From the NCBI GenBank assembly GCA_947565265.1, contig CANOFK010000028.1, positions 1 to 9,256 on the forward strand: a stretch of DNA of 9,256 bases. Direction: 5' to 3'. The position numbers and the translations under genes were made by a program. Positions 1 through 6,257 of the stretch are shown here, in pieces. Origin of the DNA: an uncultured Clostridia bacterium. Lineage in GTDB: Bacteria; Bacillota; Clostridia; Oscillospirales; Acutalibacteraceae. The notes beneath the pieces were generated by a model. It did no database searches. It had not been told where the DNA came from and worked only from the letters and a program-made list of their open reading frames with translations. Position 1 is the first letter of the stretch. Each line of letters begins with the position of its first letter.

Positions 1-1
1 G

Positions 2-358
2 CTGTTCATTATCCAGTCGGATATAATCAAAAAAGCTGCCGCAGAGGGCCCCTGTGTGGTCATTGGCCGCTGTGCCGATTATATCCTGCGGGAGCACGAA
101 AACTGCCTGAATGTCTTTGTACACGCCTGTAAAGAGGACCGGATCAAGCGTTCCATCGCCAAAAAAGACTGCGAAGAGCGCAAGGCCGCAGACTTTGTGA
201 CCAAAAAGGACAAACAAAGGGCCAATTACTACAATTTTTACTCCAATAAGCGCTGGGATGACCTGCAAAACTATGACATTACCATAGATACCTCCCGTTT
301 CACCATAGACCAGGCGGTAGACCTGCTGATAGATGCCGCCCATAAGCTGGACAGATGA
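2..358 (+). CDS. Cytidylate kinase-like family protein, 3' part (5' truncated by window)
   Basis: The frame is open from base 2 and ends at TGA 356-358, giving about 118 residues. The stretch VVIGRCADYIL, followed by FVHACKEDRIKRSI, KKDCEERKAADFVTKKDKQRANYY and a WDDLQNYDITIDTS-like tail, matches the C-terminal half of the cytidylate-kinase-like family (Cytidylate_kin2 type), including the Arg-rich lid region and the usual ending 'D-x-x-I-D-T'. Family members are around 200 residues, so roughly the first 80, including the P-loop, lie before the window. The predicted role is an (uncharacterised) nucleoside monophosphate kinase in the cytosol; substrate specificity is not proven for this subfamily. 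Internal ATG 56 is not the real start because homology extends upstream of it. The stop overlaps the apbE start by 4 bp (ATGA), so the genes are cotranscribed and probably translationally coupled. Confidence 0.85.
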   Translation: MFIIQSDIIKKAAAEGPCVVIGRCADYILREHENCLNVFVHACKEDRIKRSIAKKDCEERKAADFVTKKDKQRANYYNFYSNKRWDDLQNYDITIDTSRFTIDQAVDLLIDAAHKLDR

Positions 359-1452
359 CCAAAAAGCGCAAGGCCCGCCTGCTGTTGGCGGGCCTGTTTC
401 TTCTACTGCTGATGCTGGCCTTGGCCCTGCTTTGGGTGCGCCGGCACAACACCCCCAGAAAGCTGGAAACCTTCGCTATGGGCGCCTACGTACAGCAGAC
501 AGTGTGGGGTCCGGGAAACGGGCCTGCCACTGAGGAGGCCGCTGCCGCAGTGGCTGCGCTGGAAAACAGCATCTCCTGGCGGCGGGAGGGGGACATAGCC
601 GGGCTCAACGCCCAGGCAGGGCTACAGCCTACCACGCTCAGCCCGGAAACCTATGACCTGCTGGAAACAGCCCTATCCCTGTGTGAAAAAAGCGGCGGCG
701 CCTTTGACGTTACCATCGGCCCGGTAAGCCGTCTTTGGGAATTTGACAGCAACCCCCATCTGCCCCAGGAAGAGGCGTTGTCGGCTGCCCTGGCACTGGT
801 AGACTACAACAAGCTGCTGTTGGGTGAGGACGCCGGCATGGCCTTCCTCCCTGTGGACAAGGCCCTGTTTGATGGCCGGATCCCTCCCTACGCCGCGGCC
901 CTGGCCGGGGAGGGCATGGCCGTTGACCTGGGGGCCATCGGCAAGGGGGCAGCCTGTGACACGGCGATCGCTGTCTACCAGGACGCCGGGGTAAAGGCCG
1001 CGGTGATTACCGTGGGGGGTAGCGTGGGCCTTTGGGGCCAAAAGCCGGACGGCAAGCCCTTCCGGGTCAGCGTACGTAACCCGGAGGGTGGGGGCAGCCT
1101 GGGGGTATTGGAACTTTCCGGCGGGTTTGTATCCACCTCCGGCAGCTACGAGAAGTTTTTTGAGCAGGACGGCCAGACCTACTGCCACCTGCTGGATCCC
1201 CGCACCGGCTACCCGGCCCAAAGCGGGCTAGTGTCCGTAACTGTGTGGGCGGATTCCGGGGCCCTTAGCGATGGCCTGGCTACCGCCTGTTTTGTCCTTG
1301 GCCTACAGGACAGCCTGCCCCTGCTGGAGGCATACGGGGCCCAGGCGGTTTTTGTGGACGAGGCCGGCACTGTCACGGTAACGCCGGGCTGGTATAGGCA
1401 GTTCACCCTTACCGCCCTTGCCTATACCCTAACCGAGGCTGCATATGGATAA
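355..1452 (+). CDS. apbE: FAD:protein FMN transferase (ApbE family)
   Basis: A 365-residue protein that transfers FMN from FAD to Thr/Ser of target flavoproteins, such as Rnf/Nqr subunits and extracellular FMN-binding domains, on the outer face of the membrane. Residues 1-8 are basic and 9-28 form a hydrophobic signal/anchor; no lipobox Cys is evident, so it is probably membrane-anchored by this helix. Family motifs are clear: GGAFDVTIGPVSRLWEF (114-130), DLGAIGKGAACD (191-202), STSGSYEKFF (260-269), HLLDPRTGYP (278-287) and the Mg-binding region ALSDGLATACFVLG (303-316). The start ATG overlaps the kinase stop. A segment of about 20 residues (166-187, LPVDKALFDGRIPPYAAALA) seems extra compared with typical members. 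The next gene overlaps its 3' end by 8 bp. No flavinylated target is encoded in the window. Confidence 0.95.
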   Translation: MTKKRKARLLLAGLFLLLLMLALALLWVRRHNTPRKLETFAMGAYVQQTVWGPGNGPATEEAAAAVAALENSISWRREGDIAGLNAQAGLQPTTLSPETYDLLETALSLCEKSGGAFDVTIGPVSRLWEFDSNPHLPQEEALSAALALVDYNKLLLGEDAGMAFLPVDKALFDGRIPPYAAALAGEGMAVDLGAIGKGAACDTAIAVYQDAGVKAAVITVGGSVGLWGQKPDGKPFRVSVRNPEGGGSLGVLELSGGFVSTSGSYEKFFEQDGQTYCHLLDPRTGYPAQSGLVSVTVWADSGALSDGLATACFVLGLQDSLPLLEAYGAQAVFVDEAGTVTVTPGWYRQFTLTALAYTLTEAAYG

Positions 1453-1834
1453 GCGCCGGTTGTTTTCCCCAAAAGACTGGCCGGTGTACACGCTGGTGGT
1501 ACTGGTGCTGGCGGGCCTACTGATTTGGCAGCACCGCACCCCGCCGGGGGCGGTTGCCATCCTGGAAGTAGACGGGCAAGCGGTTGCACGCCGTACCTTG
1601 GCCACACTCTCCCGGCCGGAACCATGCACCGTTACCGGGCAAGGCGGCATCTCCCTTACAGTGGAGTTCTCCCCGGATGGGGCGCGTTTCCTGTCCTCCG
1701 GCTGCCCCGATCAAACCTGTTGCCGCACCGGCCTTGTCAGCCGTACCGGCGAAACCGCCGTGTGCCTTCCGGCACGGGCTGTGCTGCGCATCGAAGGCGG
1801 CGCCGGTACAACCGTAGACGCAGAAACCTATTGA
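1445..1834 (+). CDS. NusG domain II-containing membrane protein
   Basis: A 129-residue protein with a short cytoplasmic N-terminus, one membrane helix (about 14-28) and a small outside-facing domain. The domain has the NusG domain II (PF07009-type) signature: SSGCPDQTC (85-92), then a Cys (93), and the terminal AVCLPARAVLRI (105-116). The conserved cysteines are C87, C92 and C107. The family is widespread in Firmicutes next to apbE, Rnf or Gx transporter genes and is not the transcription factor NusG; its biochemical role is unknown, and a part in extracytoplasmic redox or flavinylation is only inferred from its neighbours. The ATG lies 8 bp inside apbE, implying coupled translation. It is the last gene before the terminator at 1916-1955. 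Confidence 0.9.
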   Translation: MDKRRLFSPKDWPVYTLVVLVLAGLLIWQHRTPPGAVAILEVDGQAVARRTLATLSRPEPCTVTGQGGISLTVEFSPDGARFLSSGCPDQTCCRTGLVSRTGETAVCLPARAVLRIEGGAGTTVDAETY

Positions 1835-1915
1835 CCTCCGGCGCCTGCGCATACGGGATGTGCAATAAAATACGTTTGCCCGCGTCCCCATAAAAATCGA
1901 GCGCCGGTTCTTGCT

Positions 1916-1955
1916 AAAAAAGCGTCCGCCCACAAGAAAGGGCGGACGCTTTTTT
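1916..1955. terminator. Bidirectional rho-independent terminator between convergent operons
   Basis: A perfect 10-bp stem GCGTCCGCCC (1922-1931) / GGGCGGACGC (1940-1949) with an 8-nt loop is flanked by six A on the left and six T on the right, so it can work in both directions. It sits between the NusG-II stop (1834) and the cbiC stop (1971) and fits termination of both the plus-strand apbE operon and the minus-strand cobalamin operon. The 80 bp between 1834 and the hairpin hold no gene that I can support. Confidence 0.95.
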
Positions 1956-1970
1956 GTAGCCGCTGGGCTT

Positions 1971-2645
1971 TTATCCCCAACCACGCTTGGCCGGGTCCAG
2001 GCTGCCCGCAGCGGTATACAGCAGCGCATTGCACACGGCCACTGCCACCGTACTGCCCCCTTTGCGCCCTCTGGCAACAATGGCCGGCACGCCGCAGGCT
2101 TTGGCTGTTTCCAGCAGGCGTTCCTTGCTTTCCACCACGTTTACAAACCCAACCGGCACGCCGATCACCAGACTGGGCCGCAGCCCCTCCCGGATCAACT
2201 CCTCCAGCCGCAGCAGGGCGGTGGGGGCATTGCCAATGGCAAATACCCCTTTCGGGCACTCTACCGCAGCCCGCTCCATGGAGATTACCGCCCGGGTCAC
2301 ACCCCGCTCCCTGGCCGCCTGGGCCACATCCGCATCTGCCATATAGCAGCGGGCCGTACAGCCCAGCTTGTCCATAGCCGGGCGGCTTATCCCCACTTTT
2401 ATCATATTTGTATCCGTAATGATAGCCCCCCCGCCTTGTAAAGCACCTACGCTTTTTTCTGCTACGCCGGGGGTAAATTCCAGCGTACGGGCAAAGTCAA
2501 AGTCCGCCGTGGCGTGGATGACCCGCTGAACCATGGCCCGGTTTTCCGGCAATAGCTCCACCCCCATGCGCTCCAATTCCTCTGCTATAATCGCCATGCT
2601 GGTACGCTCAATATCCCCCGGCCCGCTGTGGGTAATGCCGTTCAT
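1971..2645 (-). CDS. cbiC: Cobalt-precorrin-8 (precorrin-8X) methylmutase
   Basis: A 224-residue cytosolic enzyme that moves the methyl group from C-11 to C-12 of (cobalt-)precorrin-8 to give (cobalt) cobyrinate. Family features include the catalytic-region RVIHATADFDF with His44 (equivalent to the active-site His of CobH), GGAIITDTNMIKVGI (about 92-106), IGNAPTALLRL (about 157-167), GVPVGFVNVVESKE (about 182-195) and the Gly-rich GRKGGSTVAVA near the C-terminus. Length is typical (about 200-220). Its ATG overlaps the cobQ stop in an ATGA arrangement, and a G-rich Shine-Dalgarno (AGGGGGG) lies just upstream inside cobQ. It is the last gene of the minus-strand cobD-cobQ-cbiC block and ends 16 bp before the shared terminator. 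Whether the substrate carries cobalt depends on the rest of the pathway, which is outside the window; an anaerobic host would favour the cobalt form. Confidence 0.95.
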   Translation of the reverse strand: MNGITHSGPGDIERTSMAIIAEELERMGVELLPENRAMVQRVIHATADFDFARTLEFTPGVAEKSVGALQGGGAIITDTNMIKVGISRPAMDKLGCTARCYMADADVAQAARERGVTRAVISMERAAVECPKGVFAIGNAPTALLRLEELIREGLRPSLVIGVPVGFVNVVESKERLLETAKACGVPAIVARGRKGGSTVAVAVCNALLYTAAGSLDPAKRGWG

Positions 2646-4144
2646 ATCCCTGCCCCCCTTTCAGGCCGATCTCCAAATGCCTCCATGGCCCGGTAAAGGG
2701 CCGCCATATCCAGGCTTTCCCGCACCGCGCCTGCCAACCGGCTAAACTGCCGCTCCTGATGGGCCCGGTGGCTTTCCGGCCGGAACGCCCCTGCCTCTAC
2801 ACCCTGCCGCGCCAACAGCCAGGCAGCCAGCTTTTGGGTCAGTGCCCCGGTATCAAAGAGCCCGTGCAGGTAGGTGCCGAACACATTTCCCCTGGCGGCC
2901 CCCTCCTCCCTGCCGTCCTCCATCCGGCAGAAGGGGCCCGCCCCACAGGTTTCCGTACGGCCCATGTGTATTTCATACCCTTCTATGCCCGCACCGGCGA
3001 GGGGGCCGGCCAGTACCCAGCCCTGTACCCGTGTACGCGCCTTTTCCGGGGTAAATACGGTGGTGCAGGGCAAAAGCCCCAGCCCCCGGAGCTCCCCTCC
3101 TCCCTCTACATCCAGCGGGTCTGAGAGGGCCTCCCCCAGCATTTGATACCCTCCGCAAACCCCCAACACCGGCACGCCCCGCCCGGCTAGCCGGAGGATA
3201 CGCCCCTCCAGCCCGCTTTGCCGTAGCCAAAGCAGGTCGCTTAGGGTGCTTTTTGTACCAGGCAGTATGACAAGATCCGGTTCCCCCAGCAGGCCGGGCT
3301 TTTCCACATACCGCACCCCCAGTGCCGGGTGATCCTCCAAGGGGGAAAAATCCGTGAAATTGGAGATGCGGGGCAGCCGTATCACGGCAATGTCAATAGG
3401 CCTGCTGCCTGCCTGCCGGTCTAGCCGGGGGGACAGGCTGTCCTCATCGTCAATGTCCACCTGCACATAGGGTACCACCCCCAGCACCGGGATGCCGGTT
3501 TTTTCCTCCAGCAGGGCGGGGCCGGGGGCCAGCAGGGCCGGGTCCCCCCGAAATTTGTTGATCACCATGCCCACCATACGCCGCCGCTCCTCCTCTTCCA
3601 GCAAGGCCACGGTACCGAACAGTTGGGCAAATACCCCGCCCCGGTCAATATCCCCCACCAAAAGCACCGGGGCGTTGGTAAGCTTTGCCAGCCCCATGTT
3701 TACAATGTCATCCTGCTTTAGGTTGATCTCCGCCGGGCTACCGGCGCCCTCGATCACAATCACATCGTTTTCCGCTGCCAGGCTGTTATAAGCCGCCATG
3801 ATCTCCGGGATCAGCCCCTTTTTCATCTTGAAGTATTCCCGCGCCGGATAGTTGCCCCGCACCCGCCCGTTTACAATAACCTGGCTGCCTGTATCGCTGT
3901 TCGGCTTTAGCAGGATGGGGTTCATGCGCACGTCCGGCTCTTTGCCCGCGGCCCAGGCCTGGGCCACTTGGGCCCGGCCCATTTCCAGCCCATCGGCGGT
4001 AATATAGCTGTTCAGGGCCATATTCTGGCTTTTAAAAGGCGCCACCTGCCAGCCGTCTTCCCGGAAAATGCGGCAGAGGGCCGTAACCAATAGGCTCTTC
4101 CCTGCGCCGGACATAGTCCCCTGCACCATAATGCACCTGGCCAT
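2642..4144 (-). CDS. cobQ: Cobyric acid synthase (glutamine-hydrolysing)
   Basis: A 500-residue cytosolic amidotransferase that uses ATP and glutamine to amidate side chains b, d, e and g of adenosylcobyrinic acid a,c-diamide. The N-terminal synthetase domain (about 1-230) begins MVQGTMSGAGKS (P-loop-like, 6-17) and has the typical FKSQNMALNS (37-46), EGAGSPAEINL (132-142) and GDIDRGGVFAQ (164-174). The C-terminal class I glutamine amidotransferase domain (about 250-450) carries PGTKST (295-300), the nucleophile Cys330 in GVCGGYQMLG and His427 in GTYLHGLFD. Length is normal for CobQ/CbiP, so it is intact. The ATG overlaps the cobD stop by 1 bp (TAATG), with a strong SD (AAGGGAGGT, about 4151-4159) inside cobD 8 nt away. 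Synonym: cbiP. Confidence 0.97.
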   Translation of the reverse strand: MARCIMVQGTMSGAGKSLLVTALCRIFREDGWQVAPFKSQNMALNSYITADGLEMGRAQVAQAWAAGKEPDVRMNPILLKPNSDTGSQVIVNGRVRGNYPAREYFKMKKGLIPEIMAAYNSLAAENDVIVIEGAGSPAEINLKQDDIVNMGLAKLTNAPVLLVGDIDRGGVFAQLFGTVALLEEEERRRMVGMVINKFRGDPALLAPGPALLEEKTGIPVLGVVPYVQVDIDDEDSLSPRLDRQAGSRPIDIAVIRLPRISNFTDFSPLEDHPALGVRYVEKPGLLGEPDLVILPGTKSTLSDLLWLRQSGLEGRILRLAGRGVPVLGVCGGYQMLGEALSDPLDVEGGGELRGLGLLPCTTVFTPEKARTRVQGWVLAGPLAGAGIEGYEIHMGRTETCGAGPFCRMEDGREEGAARGNVFGTYLHGLFDTGALTQKLAAWLLARQGVEAGAFRPESHRAHQERQFSRLAGAVRESLDMAALYRAMEAFGDRPERGAGI

Positions 4145-5193
4145 TACAACACCTCCCTTAAGGCCCGCAGCAGGGCCTGGTTTTCTTCTCTTGTGCGCAC
4201 GGCCGCCCGGTACCAGCCCGGAGCAAGGCCAGGGTAATTCTGGCAGTCCCGCAGCAAAACCCCCTTGCTACGCAGTTTCTGGCAGACCTCTCTATCAGCA
4301 TGGGCAAACAGCAGGTAATTGGCCTCACCGGGGAATACCTGGCACCCCAGCGCTGCCAACCCTTCTGCCAAAAAGGGCCGTTCCTCCCGTATCAGGGCCC
4401 GCAGCGTCTTACTGTACGCCTTCTCCTCCAAAGCAGCCAAGCCTGCCGCCTGGGCCAGGGAGGACACGCCCCAGGGCTGGCCGCAGCGGGCCATTTGCTC
4501 CAAAAGTTCCCTATTCCCCAGGCAATACCCCAGCCGCAGCCCAGCCATGGCGTAGTGCTTGGTGAAAGCCCGGAAAATCACCAGGTTCTGGCAGTGGGCC
4601 AGTTCCCCTATCAGGCTATGGGCGGCAGGCTCGTCCAAAAAGTCGTTAAAGCACTCATCCACAGCCAGCAGCACCCCGCATTCCCGGCACCTCTCCAATA
4701 TCTGTTGAAGAAGTCCCCTATGGGTCGTGCGGCCTGTGGGGTTGTTGGGCTCGCAGAGGAAAAGCACATCCAACTCCCGGCTAATTGCCGGTAAGATGCG
4801 CTCTGTAACGGCAAACCCTTCCGCCGGGGTTAAAACCCAGCGACGGGTGTCACAGCCCACAAGTTCCAGGGCCTGCTCGTACTCCGCAAAGGTGGGCGCC
4901 GTTACCAGTGCCCGCCGGGGCCGGGCCGCCAGCGCCAACCGGAAGATCAAATCCGCCGCGCCGTTGCCACAAAGCACCTGTGCCGGGGGTACGCCATGCA
5001 GCGCCCCCAGCCGTTCCCGTAGCGCCCGGCACAAAGGGTCAGGGTACCGGGGCGCTTCGGCCAGCGCGGCAACCACCGCCTGCCGCACCCCCTCCGGCAA
5101 ACCAAGGGGGCTCACATTGGCAGAAAAGTCCAGCGGCATCCCCCCATATTCTTGCTGATACCCGGCCCAATCGCCACCGTGGGTCAGTTCCAT
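4144..5193 (-). CDS. cobD: Threonine-phosphate decarboxylase (class I/II PLP aminotransferase fold)
   Basis: A 349-residue PLP enzyme that decarboxylates L-threonine O-3-phosphate to (R)-1-amino-2-propanol phosphate, the arm joining the corrin ring to the nucleotide loop. It starts with the CobD-like MELTHGGD and has LDFSANVSPLG (21-31), CEPNNPTG (147-154), VDECFNDF (178-185) and RAFTKHYAMAGLRLGY (208-223), where Lys212 should hold PLP, plus the C-terminal YRAAVRT. HisC-type histidinol-phosphate aminotransferases share this fold, but the HGGD start, 'ANVSP-LG' and position next to cobQ and cbiC favour CobD. The ATG is preceded by GAGGTG (5200-5205). It is first in the minus-strand cobalamin block; the fold-back element begins 57 bp upstream. 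I see no cobalamin riboswitch consensus ahead of it. Confidence 0.92.
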   Translation of the reverse strand: MELTHGGDWAGYQQEYGGMPLDFSANVSPLGLPEGVRQAVVAALAEAPRYPDPLCRALRERLGALHGVPPAQVLCGNGAADLIFRLALAARPRRALVTAPTFAEYEQALELVGCDTRRWVLTPAEGFAVTERILPAISRELDVLFLCEPNNPTGRTTHRGLLQQILERCRECGVLLAVDECFNDFLDEPAAHSLIGELAHCQNLVIFRAFTKHYAMAGLRLGYCLGNRELLEQMARCGQPWGVSSLAQAAGLAALEEKAYSKTLRALIREERPFLAEGLAALGCQVFPGEANYLLFAHADREVCQKLRSKGVLLRDCQNYPGLAPGWYRAAVRTREENQALLRALREVL

Positions 5194-5250
5194 ATCCGCA
5201 CCTCGCTTTCACGTTTTGTTCCAGCCAACTTCTACTTTACCTCTGTAGAC

Positions 5251-5420
5251 GCTAGAGTCTGTTTTAAAACCGGAGAAATGCCGGATTTTTGTCCAAAAAC
5301 GAGGGCTTTCAAGGAAAAAACCGCAAGAAAGGCTTGCAGCCTTTCGAGGATTTTTGACACAGAAAGCACCGTTTTGGGGCAAAATAGACGGCGTTTCGGC
5401 GTTTTAAGACAGACTCTAGC
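5251..5420. mobile_element. 170-bp palindromic fold-back element (MITE-like)
   Basis: The termini 5251-5270 and 5401-5420 are inverted repeats matching at 19 of 20 bases (GCTAGAGTCTGTTTTAAAAC against the complement of the right end). The similarity continues imperfectly through both arms to the centre, where GAAAGGCT (5327-5334) and AGCCTTTC (5338-5345) flank a 3-nt loop, so the whole unit can fold into one long imperfect hairpin. No transposase frame is present. CTAG occurs at both outer ends, compatible with a TA or CTAG target duplication of the IS5/IS427 or IS630/Tc1 kind. AT content is higher than in the flanking genes. Family assignment is inference; the palindrome itself is directly visible. 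Confidence 0.8.
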
Positions 5421-5519
5421 ACATAATCCGCTCCCTATCCAGCGCCCTACGGACAGGGCTACCCCTTTCAAACCGGCGCCCATTTGTCCGCTCCCTTCTT
5501 CCCGCGCCATAGAAAAGGA

Positions 5520-5548
5520 TTGAAAACCCCGGCGCAGTATGGTAGTAT
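5520..5548 (+). promoter_or_regulatory. Sigma-A-type promoter for the Gx transporter gene
   Basis: TTGAAA (5520-5525) and TAGTAT (5543-5548) are separated by exactly 17 bp, close to the TTGACA/TATAAT consensus. It lies 57 bp upstream of the GTG start, leaving a leader of about 50 nt. This gives the gene its own transcription start, independent of the apbE operon. Confidence 0.65.
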
Positions 5549-5559
5549 ATGCGTAGATG

Positions 5560-5583
5560 GATGTGGAACCCCGCATCCACATC
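5560..5583 (+). promoter_or_regulatory. Leader stem-loop upstream of the Gx transporter RBS
   Basis: GATGTGGA (5560-5567) and TCCACATC (5576-5583) form a perfect 8-bp stem with an 8-nt loop in the short 5' leader. It ends 6 nt before the AGGAGG ribosome-binding site (5590-5595). It has no U-tract, so it is not an ordinary terminator; it could stabilise the mRNA or bind a regulator. Confidence 0.4.
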
Positions 5584-5604
5584 GCAGAAAGGAGGCCTGC
5601 GCAA

Positions 5605-6117
5605 GTGGGGCACAAATCCGGTACCGTAGCGCTGGCCGGCCTGCTGGGGGCCCTGGCCCTGACGCTTTCCCTTACAGAGAGCCTGCTCCCACCCCTGCCG
5701 GGTATGCCCCCCGGTGCGCGGCTGGGTCTATCCAACATTGTAACCATGTACGCTGCCGGTAGCCTGGGCCTGCCCTGGGCCCTGCTCCTGGCCGCGCTGA
5801 AGGCCGGTTCGGCCTTTCTCACCCGCGGGTTAACGGCGGGTATCATGAGCCTTTGCGGTGGGCTTGCCAGTACGTTGGCCATGTGGCTGGCCTTAAAAAA
5901 GACGCCCCTGGGCTTGGCAGCCACCGGGGTTTGCGGGGCCATTGCTCACAACTGTGCCCAACTTTGCGTGGCATACCTGCTGGCCTCTGCCGCCGTGGTA
6001 TTCTACTTACCGGCCTTGCTGGCGTTCAGCCTGCTTACCGGCCTGCTTACCGGCACTGTACTGCGGCTCACCCTGCCGCCCCTCGAACGGCTGCGGGCCC
6101 TTTTGGGGCGGCGGTAA
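5605..6117 (+). CDS. Gx transporter family membrane protein (Hpre_diP_synt_I type)
   Basis: A 170-residue, very hydrophobic integral membrane protein. I chose GTG 5605 because a full SD, AGGAGG (5590-5595), lies 9 nt upstream; an in-frame ATG at 5557 would add 16 polar residues, lies inside the leader hairpin region and has no SD. Characteristic motifs are PPGARLGLSNIVTMYA (35-50), a glycine-rich CGGLAS (84-89) and GAIAHNCAQLCVAYLL (111-126), matching the family annotated as Gx transporter or 'heptaprenyl diphosphate synthase component I'. About five helices are expected (near 8-26, 43-72, 78-97, 103-126, 130-156). The family resembles small S-component-like transporters; its substrate is unknown and the prenyl synthase label is doubtful. 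Relatives often sit directly after the apbE/NusG-II pair, whereas here 3.8 kb intervene. Confidence 0.85.
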   Translation: MGHKSGTVALAGLLGALALTLSLTESLLPPLPGMPPGARLGLSNIVTMYAAGSLGLPWALLLAALKAGSAFLTRGLTAGIMSLCGGLASTLAMWLALKKTPLGLAATGVCGAIAHNCAQLCVAYLLASAAVVFYLPALLAFSLLTGLLTGTVLRLTLPPLERLRALLGRR

Positions 6118-6185
6118 GGCCGTGGGGTATTTCCCGCTGCCTATGGGCGCTGGACCGGCTGCCCTCCCATTCTCCTTACAGGGAA

Positions 6186-6225
6186 CGAAAGCAAGTAGCC
6201 CCGTAACTTCAGGGGGCTGCTTTTT
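6186..6225 (+). terminator. Rho-independent terminator after the Gx transporter gene
   Basis: AGCCCC (6197-6202) pairs with GGGGCT (6213-6218), extendable by GT/GC to 8 bp with one wobble, around a 10-nt loop, and is followed directly by TTTTT (6221-6225) and a second T-rich stretch. It lies about 70 bp after the stop. The upstream GAAAGC (6186-6191) can also pair with GCTTTTTC, so the hairpin may be longer. It also lies downstream of the convergent minus-strand operon. Confidence 0.8.
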
Positions 6226-6257
6226 CCTTTTTGTAGGGCCGATGCCCAGCCAGCCGG

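Larger units (their letters stand above)
5194..5604. other. Intergenic gap between cobD and the Gx transporter gene
   Basis: This 411-bp gap between divergent genes holds, from left to right: the cobD leader with its SD (5194-5250), the 170-bp fold-back element (5251-5420), about 100 bp without a supported gene (5421-5519), and the promoter, leader hairpin and RBS of the Gx gene (5520-5604). In 5421-5519, read on the minus strand, there is an ATG (5481-5483) with a good SD-like AAGGGAG about 7 nt ahead, but the reading frame runs into the fold-back element (see findings). A small hairpin GCCCT/AGGGC also occurs near 5448-5463. Confidence 0.6.

Noticed and set aside
1838..1907. Widely spaced inverted repeat CCGGCGC (1838-1844) / GCGCCGG (1901-1907) before the terminator
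   Set aside because: Seven GC-only bases with a loop of over 50 nt are expected by chance in this base composition; the terminator next to it explains the region.
1517..2080. Minus-strand frame of 187 codons over the NusG-II gene and the terminator
   Set aside because: It crosses a strong terminator hairpin and overlaps two well-supported genes; its composition (many Arg, Gly, Cys) is typical of a shadow frame in GC-rich DNA.
5421..5519. Possible riboswitch-like segment (minus strand, with GCCCT/AGGGC hairpin and TTTGAAAGGGG) ahead of cobD
   Set aside because: It lacks the conserved cobalamin riboswitch core elements and is separated from cobD by the fold-back element.
5557..5604. ATG 5557 as start of the Gx transporter protein
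   Set aside because: It has no SD and would place the leader hairpin inside the gene; GTG 5605 has AGGAGG at 9-nt spacing and gives the family's normal N-terminus.
5232..5942. Long minus-strand open frame of 236 codons across the Gx transporter gene and the fold-back element
   Set aside because: Its upstream half is antisense to a clear membrane-protein gene with a perfect SD, and it passes through a repeat; only the short part from 5483 has a plausible start, which I kept as a low-interest finding.
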